From assembly GCA_037380725.1 (NCBI GenBank), contig JARRRL010000180.1, positions 1 through 5,135 of the forward strand: 5,135 nucleotides of DNA, given 5' to 3'. The stretch is from JARRRL01 sp037380725 (GTDB taxonomy: Bacteria > Pseudomonadota > Gammaproteobacteria > Pseudomonadales > JANQJO01). Shown piece by piece: positions 1 to 4,497 of the stretch. The position numbers and the translations under genes were made by a program. The notes beneath the pieces are model-generated. The model saw only the letters and a program-made list of their open reading frames with translations. It was not told where the DNA came from and did no database searches. Within the stretch, counting starts at the first letter, position 1; every line of letters starts with the position of its first letter.

Positions 1-199
1 GCAAGCTACCCAATACGCGCTCTAAGCGTTCCAGCGTCCACACTACACCTTCCGCCGCCAGTATCGTACTGATGCGCCTGTAATCACGAACACCCACGTG
101 CAGCCCAGCGGAACTCAGGTTTTCAAGAAAAAGATGCAAAGGAACGTGATTGTAAGAGGTCATTTTAACCATCGTTTTGTCTGAATTATTTGGCTTCAT
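1..199 (-). CDS. Hypothetical protein, N-terminal part only (runs off the window)
   Basis: An open frame runs from an ATG at 199-197 to the left edge, giving about 66 residues with no stop. Later in-frame ATGs at 172-170 and 163-161 are alternative starts. None has a strong ribosome binding site of its own, but the 199 start overlaps the stop of a 12-codon ORF (TAATG), which favours it through coupling. The protein starts with a polar stretch and then has an amphipathic helical look: 'LHLFLENLSSAGLHVGVRDY' followed by 'RRISTILAAEGVVWTLERLE'. A pattern of 'L..L...GL.VGv.dy.Ri..vL' is, from memory, seen at the N-termini of some bacterial multidomain proteins (adaptor-like helical domains, or VWA/CoxE-like proteins). 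That is a weak resemblance, not an assignment. The frame has no internal stops and a plausible composition, so it is probably real, but its function cannot be told from this fragment. Confidence 0.55.
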   Translation of the reverse strand, partial: MKPNNSDKTMVKMTSYNHVPLHLFLENLSSAGLHVGVRDYRRISTILAAEGVVWTLERLERVLGSL

Positions 200-237
200 T
201 AATGTCTGCGTCCAGCAAGCGATGCAAAACCTCTCAT
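199..237 (-). CDS. Possible 12-codon leader ORF coupled to the downstream gene
   Basis: ATG at 237-235 is preceded by a perfect GGAGG (250-246) at 8 nt spacing, the best ribosome binding site for this gene. It encodes MRGFASLAGRRH and stops at TAA 201-199, which shares its last A with the ATG of the next ORF (TAATG). This arrangement typically allows translational coupling. The frame also continues upstream through an earlier ATG (peptide starting MRWGLEVFE), so the leader could be longer. Alternatively, the short frame is the original N-terminus of the downstream protein, split by an indel, or simple chance. The peptide has no run of one amino acid that would suggest classical attenuation. 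Confidence 0.3.
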   Translation of the reverse strand: MRGFASLAGRRH

Positions 238-245
238 TTCAAAAA

Positions 246-250
246 CCTCC
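246..250 (-). promoter_or_regulatory. Strong Shine-Dalgarno GGAGG
   Basis: CCTCC on the plus strand reads GGAGG on the minus strand, 8 nt before the ATG at 237-235. It is much stronger than anything directly before the later ATGs at 199, 172 or 163, so ribosomes most likely enter here. Confidence 0.45.
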
Positions 251-371
251 AAGCCCCATCGCATTAATGTGTCCTATTTGTCCCTGATACATCTTCCACG
301 GTTGGTCATTCAAACATTATTTTTAAAGATACGTCGCGAAACCTTCAACCTTAAGCCAACCACCAGCGATC

Positions 372-558
372 TCATTGTTTCGTATCAAATTGACAGTTTT
401 CCAAGTGCGTAATCAACTCATCGAAAAACTGATCCAGTTTTTACCTTTCCTATTAAGATCATTTTTTGTTTTTCATCAGTGACGGAAAAATCTGCGTATT
501 CCAAAATAGCTTCTTTTTCCATTTGTGACAGTTCGATTTGAATGTATTTTTCTGCCAT
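372..558 (-). pseudogene. Small hypothetical gene broken by a frameshift at an A5 run
   Basis: ATG at 558-556 sits 5 nt after GGAGG (568-564), an excellent initiation region. The first frame encodes 46 residues (MAEKYIQIELSQMEKEAILE, then YADFSVTDEKQKMILIGKVK, then a tail of six) and stops at TGA 420-418. A second frame picks up directly after the run of five A (plus-strand T, 438-442) and reads LDQFFDELITHLENCQFD to a TGA at 374-372. Removing one A joins the two into about 61 residues. The join is natural: an acidic, helical start and a C-terminal 'FDELITHLE' helix. From memory this resembles small (80-100 residue) proteins of unknown function starting 'YI.IEL...EK..IL.YA', with a helix of 'L..L...LE' type at the end. 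If so, a middle piece is also missing. Function is unknown. A sequencing error at the A run cannot be excluded. The region around it is AT-rich, unlike parC-secDF. Confidence 0.6.
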
Positions 559-563
559 TACTC

Positions 564-568
564 CCTCC
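564..568 (-). promoter_or_regulatory. Shine-Dalgarno GGAGG of the frameshifted small gene
   Basis: The minus strand reads GGGGAGGGAGTA and then ATG. GGAGG at 568-564 lies 5 nt before the start at 558. This fixes the start and argues that the short frame was, or is, a true gene. Confidence 0.6.
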
Positions 569-641
569 CCAGAGAGATATAAAAACGATAAGAGCTAAAT
601 CGAAACGGAAGAAGTAGTTCTTAGGATACAGAGATACTCAT

Positions 642-843
642 GGGCTTGTTGCACATAAAAGAACGGCAGATCTGAGAAATAACATATTGAAAAATATGAA
701 AATACCTCAATCTCGTTGGTTCCGACACCTGACGAGAAAAGGATTTCCAAGTGAGCAACTGGAGGGAGTATAACCAAAGCCTTGTCAAGAGGGGAAGCCT
801 ATCTCTTTGGATAGATAAACAAGTGCTCGATAATTGGTCTTAT
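642..843 (+). mobile_element. Left-end remnant of an IS5-family (IS903-like) insertion sequence
   Basis: GGGCTTGTTGCAC at 642-654 resembles the terminal inverted repeats of IS903-group IS5 elements, many of which begin GGGCTTGTTG or GGCTTTGTTG (from memory). About 100 bases downstream in the right orientation begins an IS5-like transposase N-terminus. No matching right end (GTGCAACAAGCCC) is found in the window, and transposase similarity stops after about 30 residues, so only the left end survives. The 3' boundary given is where the recognisable protein similarity stops, and is approximate. A small palindrome CATATT-GAAA-AATATG lies at 683-698, between the end and the gene. The element cannot move by itself. 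Confidence 0.55.
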
Positions 844-987
844 CTGACGGCCTTGTTGTCACTTGCTCTTTTTAGAGGACGGCAATGCAAAGATATTCCC
901 CAGAACGTAGAAGCCATACTTAGAAAAATCGGCCACCTTCACAGCTTGGATGTTGCCGAAGTGGCTCACCAGGTATTCCATGGGTAA
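751..987 (+). pseudogene. Truncated IS5-family transposase, N-terminus only
   Basis: The frame begins at GTG 751, 7 nt after AAGGA (739-743), and reads VSNWREYNQSLVKRGSLSLW and then IDKQVLDNWSY. The pattern 'NW.eYN.sLv.RGsl..W.....l.nW' is the conserved start of IS903-like IS5 transposases, which are usually around 300 residues or more with a DDE catalytic core. After residue 31 the expected 'RGR..Y.D.ai' block and everything else, including the catalytic residues, is absent. The rest of the 78-codon frame (to TAA 985-987) is unrelated sequence read by chance or from a fusion. Upstream residues EKDFQ are also in frame and stop at TGA 730-732. An ATG at 696 in another frame (MKIPQSRWFRHLTRKGF) may be the original N-terminus before a frameshift. 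It is non-functional as a transposase. Confidence 0.6.
859..981 (-). other. Possible 40-residue coding remnant, opposite strand to the IS
   Basis: Read on the minus strand, 981-859 gives a 40-residue frame: MEYLVSHFGNIQAVKVADFS, then KYGFYVLGNIFALPSSKKSK, then TGA. Its third codon positions look richer in G and C than those of the overlapping plus-strand frame, and the peptide looks protein-like. The ATG has no Shine-Dalgarno sequence, and the repeat array begins directly upstream. It is therefore either a fragment of a gene interrupted by the repeats or a chance frame. I do not recognise it. The alternative is that this stretch is non-coding or belongs to the plus strand. Confidence 0.2.
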
Positions 988-999
988 GAGCGATATGCA

Positions 1000-1021
1000 T
1001 TCCCACGCGGGAGCGTGGGAA
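1000..1021. repeat. Perfect 9-bp palindrome (REP-like unit)
   Basis: TTCCCACGC (1000-1008), a GGGA loop (1009-1012) and GCGTGGGAA (1013-1021) form a perfect stem. Preceded by GATATGCA and followed by CGAG, this matches a dispersed palindromic repeat that, from memory, is common in large gammaproteobacterial and some other genomes (type CATTCCCACGC...GCGTGGGAACGAG). It lies about 180 bases past the parC stop codon. In a read-through transcript it would fold into a stable hairpin. Confidence 0.7.
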
Positions 1022-1110
1022 CGAGAGAACAGCGGAGCGTGGGAACGAGAGAACGAGAGAACGGCGGAGCGTGAGAATGAGAGAACGGCGGAGCCTGGGA
1101 ATGAGAGAAT
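1010..1110. repeat. Array of four imperfect 24-bp tandem repeats
   Basis: Four units begin with GGAGC at 1010, 1034, 1066 and 1090. Unit 1 is 24 bp, unit 2 is 32 bp because GAACGAGA-type sequence is duplicated inside it, unit 3 is 24 bp, and unit 4 is about 21 bp, ending at GAGAAT. The consensus starts GGAGCGTGGGAACGAG and continues AGAACGGC. Units 3 and 4 have diverged (GTGAGAATGAG, CCTGGGAATGAG). The array appears to have grown from the right arm of the palindrome at 1000-1021. As 24 is a multiple of three it yields an open frame with GAWEREN-type repeats, which I regard as incidental. Confidence 0.75.
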
Positions 1111-1127
1111 TAATTACTCTAGAAGCA

Positions 1128-1155
1128 AATGCCGCGCAAGAACTGCGGCAGCATT
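1128..1155 (-). terminator. Candidate weak terminator downstream of parC
   Basis: On the minus strand AATGCTGCCGCA, loop GTTCT, TGCGCGGCATT forms a GC-rich stem of about 11 pairs with one wobble and one bulged C. It begins 44 bases after the parC stop codon. The following TTGCTTCT is only moderately T-rich, so termination may be partial or may not be intrinsic. It is the only hairpin in the right position for the end of the operon. Confidence 0.35.
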
Positions 1156-1198
1156 AACCACGCATATACGGCTGGCGTCTACTTAATCCGAGCACTGA

Positions 1199-3442
1199 TT
1201 ATCCTTCCACAACAAAAACAGAAGTCACTTTTTGGAAACCTTTTGGTAACGCAAAACCACGCTGACTGCGCTCGCCTTCATAATGCGATAAATCATCCCA
1301 CGAAATCGTCAATTTTCGCCGTCCGGCCAATACGCACACCGCTTCACCTTCACTGATCACCAAAGCAGCCACTACGCTGGGAACTTGACCGGCGGCTTTG
1401 GACTTCGCACTGGCCAATTGCACCAATCTACTGCCCTTGCCCTTGTTCAATCTGGGCATATCAGCAAGCGGGAAGACAAGTAAACGACCATCACAAGTCG
1501 CCACCACGATTTTATCGTGGTCAGCATCTTTCACGTAATCCGGTAACATCACGCGCGCCCCTTCCGGTACGGTCAACACCGCTTTGCCCGTTTTGTTCTT
1601 GGTCATGAGGTTACCCAAGCACGTGACAAAACCGTAGCCCAACTCCGTACACAACAGAATTTCTTGATCCGCTGGCCCCATCAGCACCGCCACAAATTCA
1701 GCCTTGCCCTGTGTGGTTAATCGCCCAGTGAGCGGCTCACCCATACTGCGCGCCGATGGTAAGGTGTGTGCCATCAACATGAAACTTCGACCGTTTTGAT
1801 CCATGAAATAAACGGGTTGATTCGATTTCCCCTGTGCACTATCGAGGTATTCATCGCCCGACTTAAAATTCAGCGTGGTTGGATCTATCTCGTGACCCTT
1901 AGCCGCTCGCACCCATCCCTTTCGGGACAGCACGACCGTTACCGGATCACTGGAAACCAATTCCGATTGATCCAAGGCTCGCGCTTCTTGCCGCTGTACC
2001 AAGGGTGAGCGACGCGCATCACCGTATTTCTCGGCGTCCGCTTTGATTTCCGCACACACCGCTCGTTTCAGTTTGGTCTTAGATTTCAATAAGGACTCAA
2101 GCTTTTTTCGTTCTTTTTCCAACTCATCCAATTCACCACGAATTTTAATCTCTTCCAGCTTGGCTAATTGACGCAAACGCAAATTTAATATCGCATCCGC
2201 TTGTCGATCAGACAGCTCAAAACGCTCCATCAAACGCATTTTCGGGTGATCATCATGGCGAATAATGTGAATCACTTCATCGATGTTTAAAAACGCCGTC
2301 AGATAGCCCGCTAGCACATGCAAGCGGTCCTCCACTTGATCCAAACGATATTGCAGTCGACGCGTCACCGTCGCCAGACGAAACTCCAGCCACTCCTGCA
2401 AGACCATCAGCAGACTTTTAACTTGCGGTCGCCCATTCAAGCCAATCATGTTCAGATTAACCCGATAGGTTTTTTCCAAATCCGTGGTCGCAAACAAATG
2501 CGACATCAATTCATCCACGTCCACCCGGTTGCTGCGCGGCACAATGACCAATCGTGTGGGGTTTTCGTGATCCGACTCATCACGTAGATCAGCAACTAAG
2601 GGCAATTTGCGCGCCTGCATCTGCTGGGCAATCTGTTCCAAAACACGATTTCCAGATACCTGATACGGCAATGCCGTCACCACCACCATGTCCCCTTCCT
2701 TAAGGTAAACAGCACGCTGACGTAAAGTGCCTTTTCCGGTGGCATACAGATTCAGTATTTCCTGCCGAGACGTCACCAACTCAGCACGCGTAGGAAAATC
2801 GGGGCCTTGGATGAACTGACAGACATCTTCCAACGACGCCTCAGGATGCTCCAGCAAATACACGCAAGCCTGAGCCACTTCTCGTACGTTATGCGGTGGA
2901 ATATCCGTGGACATCCCAACGGCAATACCCGTACCGCCATTCAGCAAAATATGCGGCAAACGCGCGGGCAAAACCTTCGGTTCTTCCAAGGTGCCATCAA
3001 AATTGGGTTGCCAATTTACCGTGCCCTGCCCCAATTCATCCAATAGCACGGCAGAAATAGGCGTCAGGCGCGCTTCCGTATAACGCATAGCGGCAAAAGA
3101 TTTCGGATCATCAGCCGATCCCCAGTTACCTTGCCCATCAATCAAGGGGTATCGATAACTGAATGACTGAGCCATCAGCACCATGGCTTCGTAACACGCG
3201 GTATCCCCATGCGGATGAAACTTACCCAACACATCACCCACCGTACGCGCACTTTTTTTGAATTTTGCCGCCGCGCTTAAACCCAATTCAGACATCGCGT
3301 AAACAATACGACGCTGAACGGGCTTTAAACCATCAGCAATATTAGGCAAAGCTCGATCCAAAATGACGTACATCGAATAATCAAGATACGCGTTTTCCGC
3401 GTACTGATTCAGTGGAATACGTTCAAAATCACCCAACATCAC
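1199..3442 (-). CDS. parC: DNA topoisomerase IV subunit A (ParC)
   Basis: ParC pairs with ParE to form topoisomerase IV, which passes one DNA duplex through another to decatenate daughter chromosomes and relax supercoils. The 747 residues match the family length (about 750 in E. coli). The N-terminal breakage-reunion domain shows 'DGLKPVQRRIVYAM' (37-50), the quinolone-resistance region HPHGDTACYEAM (76-87), and the catalytic tyrosine Tyr121 in MRYTEARL. The motif GIAVGMSTDIPPHN is at 172-185 and DESDHENPTRLVIVPRS at 288-304. The coiled-coil and C-gate region (about 340-490) includes 'LRQLAKLEEIKIRGELDELE'. The C-terminal beta-pinwheel (about 495-747) is complete, with blade motifs such as GEPLTGRL and GERSQRGFALPKG. 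'LRDESDHENPTR' and the C-terminal layout are ParC-like, not GyrA-like, and the canonical GyrA box is missing. It lies 54 bases after secF in the same direction. No parE is in the window. Confidence 0.97.
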   Translation of the reverse strand: MMLGDFERIPLNQYAENAYLDYSMYVILDRALPNIADGLKPVQRRIVYAMSELGLSAAAKFKKSARTVGDVLGKFHPHGDTACYEAMVLMAQSFSYRYPLIDGQGNWGSADDPKSFAAMRYTEARLTPISAVLLDELGQGTVNWQPNFDGTLEEPKVLPARLPHILLNGGTGIAVGMSTDIPPHNVREVAQACVYLLEHPEASLEDVCQFIQGPDFPTRAELVTSRQEILNLYATGKGTLRQRAVYLKEGDMVVVTALPYQVSGNRVLEQIAQQMQARKLPLVADLRDESDHENPTRLVIVPRSNRVDVDELMSHLFATTDLEKTYRVNLNMIGLNGRPQVKSLLMVLQEWLEFRLATVTRRLQYRLDQVEDRLHVLAGYLTAFLNIDEVIHIIRHDDHPKMRLMERFELSDRQADAILNLRLRQLAKLEEIKIRGELDELEKERKKLESLLKSKTKLKRAVCAEIKADAEKYGDARRSPLVQRQEARALDQSELVSSDPVTVVLSRKGWVRAAKGHEIDPTTLNFKSGDEYLDSAQGKSNQPVYFMDQNGRSFMLMAHTLPSARSMGEPLTGRLTTQGKAEFVAVLMGPADQEILLCTELGYGFVTCLGNLMTKNKTGKAVLTVPEGARVMLPDYVKDADHDKIVVATCDGRLLVFPLADMPRLNKGKGSRLVQLASAKSKAAGQVPSVVAALVISEGEAVCVLAGRRKLTISWDDLSHYEGERSQRGFALPKGFQKVTSVFVVEG

Positions 3443-3456
3443 GCCTCAGGTCCCTC
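3437..3456 (-). promoter_or_regulatory. parC translation start: GTG followed directly by ATG
   Basis: The minus strand reads GAGGGACCTGAGGC, then GTG (3442-3440) and ATG (3439-3437). GAGGG (3456-3452) lies 9 nt before GTG, while the nearer GAGG lies 4 nt before ATG. Both starts are possible and differ by one residue (747 or 746). I kept the longer form without strong preference. Confidence 0.5.
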
Positions 3457-3496
3457 ACGGTTTTTCGTCTTAAATGATATACGCGCCGGTCAATGA

Positions 3497-4417
3497 TCAC
3501 GGACGATCATCCATCACTTCAGGAGCATGATCAATAAGATCTTCTCGCCTAAATTTCAACAGCAACAAAATGTTACTGGCCACATAGATCGAAGAATACG
3601 TTCCCACTAACACACCGATCAGCAACGCGGTCGCAAACCCTGAAATCAATTCGCCACCAAGCAACTTCAGCGCAACCAGCACCAGCAACGTTGTCAAGGA
3701 CGTAATCAAGGTACGACCTAAAGTCTGCCCTAATGACATATTCACGATCTCTTTAGGTGTTAAGGATCGATCCACACGAAAATTTTCACGAATACGGTCA
3801 GAAACCACGATTGTATCGTTCAATGAGTAACCGATCACCGCCAACACCGCCGCCAATACAGTCAGATCAAACTGCAAACCGAATAGCGAAAAAATACCTA
3901 GTACAATAATCACGTCGTGAAACAAGGCCACGACCGCACCCACCGCAAACTTAAACTGAAAGCGAAAGGTGATGTAGATCAGCATAGCGCCTAATGCTAA
4001 TAACATGGCGATACCACTTTGATCCCGTAATTCCTCTCCGACTTGAGGGCCCACAAACTCCGTACGCTTCAACGAGACCGTAGGCTCCACACGCTTCAGC
4101 AATGACACAATATGTTGGCCCAACTCACTTTTTTTAGCGCTGAGATCCGGGGGAATACGGATCAGCACTTCAGAAGATTGACCAAAATACTGAACCACTG
4201 CATCCGTAACCGCCCCCTCTACCAACGCGTCCCGTATCCGTTGCAGTTCCACCGGTTTATCAAAAGCCACTTCCACCAGCGTACCACCCGTAAAATCCAA
4301 GCCAAATGACAATCCTCTCACCACCAGCGACGCTAACGAGACCACCACCAGCAATACAGAAAGCGCCGTTGCCACGCTACGCCATCGCATAAAATCAAAA
4401 TATTTCTTCACAGACAT
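3497..4417 (-). CDS. secF: Protein translocase subunit SecF
   Basis: SecF with SecD forms the inner-membrane complex that uses the proton-motive force to promote release and forward movement of secreted proteins at SecYEG-SecA. At 306 residues it has the usual length (about 310-320). TM1 is at about 14-34 and is followed by the family signature GLDFTGGT (39-46). The periplasmic P1-like domain covers about 47-130. Five more membrane segments lie at about 133-152, 158-180, 183-205, 234-254 and 260-288. The conserved VIGYSLNDTIVVSDRIRENF is at 194-213. The tail is short, charged and cytoplasmic. ATG 4417 is preceded by TGAGAG at suitable spacing and follows secD by 68 bases, in the normal secD-secF order. 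No key residue appears to be missing. Confidence 0.97.
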   Translation of the reverse strand: MSVKKYFDFMRWRSVATALSVLLVVVSLASLVVRGLSFGLDFTGGTLVEVAFDKPVELQRIRDALVEGAVTDAVVQYFGQSSEVLIRIPPDLSAKKSELGQHIVSLLKRVEPTVSLKRTEFVGPQVGEELRDQSGIAMLLALGAMLIYITFRFQFKFAVGAVVALFHDVIIVLGIFSLFGLQFDLTVLAAVLAVIGYSLNDTIVVSDRIRENFRVDRSLTPKEIVNMSLGQTLGRTLITSLTTLLVLVALKLLGGELISGFATALLIGVLVGTYSSIYVASNILLLLKFRREDLIDHAPEVMDDRP

Positions 4418-4467
4418 GGGAACACTCTCATTAGACTCATTGGACGCACATCAGATATGGTTTCAAT

Positions 4468-4491
4468 CCATCACATTGCTAGCCATCACAT
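4468..4491. repeat. 9-bp direct repeat CCATCACAT in the secD-secF junction
   Basis: CCATCACAT occurs at 4468-4476 and 4483-4491, 15 bp apart. The second copy spans the secD stop and hairpin loop. It may be the mark of a small duplication, or coincidence. Confidence 0.4.
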
Positions 4492-4497
4492 GGCTAG
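4479..4497 (-). promoter_or_regulatory. Hairpin over the secD stop codon
   Basis: CTAGCCAT (4479-4486), loop CAC (4487-4489) and ATGGCTAG (4490-4497) make a perfect 8-bp stem with a 3-nt loop. It contains the last codons of secD (CTA GCC ATG) and the TGA. No T-run follows, so it is not a standard intrinsic terminator. It could affect mRNA stability, termination of translation or the secD:secF ratio. This role is inferred from the structure only. Confidence 0.5.

Noticed and set aside
284..313. Possible promoter for the leftmost minus-strand gene: TTGAAT (313-308), 18 bases, TATCAG (289-284)
   Set aside because: Only four of six bases match in each box and the spacing is not ideal; too weak to list as a feature, though the location is reasonable.
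595..777. Minus-strand frame of 60 codons over the IS left end
   Set aside because: It needs a TTG start, has no ribosome binding site, and lies antisense to the recognisable transposase start and terminal repeat.
950..1186. Plus-strand frame of 78 codons with GAWEREN and NERTAE repeats
   Set aside because: The repeats are simply the translation of the 24-bp DNA array, there is no ribosome binding site, and the frame overlaps the palindrome and the terminator hairpin. It is better explained as a DNA repeat.
1196..1215. Possibility that parC is truncated at its C-terminus next to the accessory region
   Set aside because: The protein has the normal family length and a complete last blade, ending with a regular TAA, so the gene is intact.
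1129..1356. Plus-strand frame overlapping the 3' end of parC
   Set aside because: Most of it is antisense to confidently identified parC codons; no initiation signal.
1766..3046. Several plus-strand frames of 79-89 codons opposite parC
   Set aside because: They are shadows of the parC coding sequence, which is unbroken and highly conserved on the minus strand.
3461..3495. TTGACC followed by TATATC in the secF-parC gap as a parC promoter
   Set aside because: The two elements are only about six bases apart and no -10 box is found at 16-18 bases.
4454..4470. GGTTTCAATCC, similar to the end of many CRISPR repeats (GATTGAAAC on the other strand)
   Set aside because: Only one copy exists in the window, with no spaced repetition and no cas genes. 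It lies in the secD-secF gap and is chance similarity.
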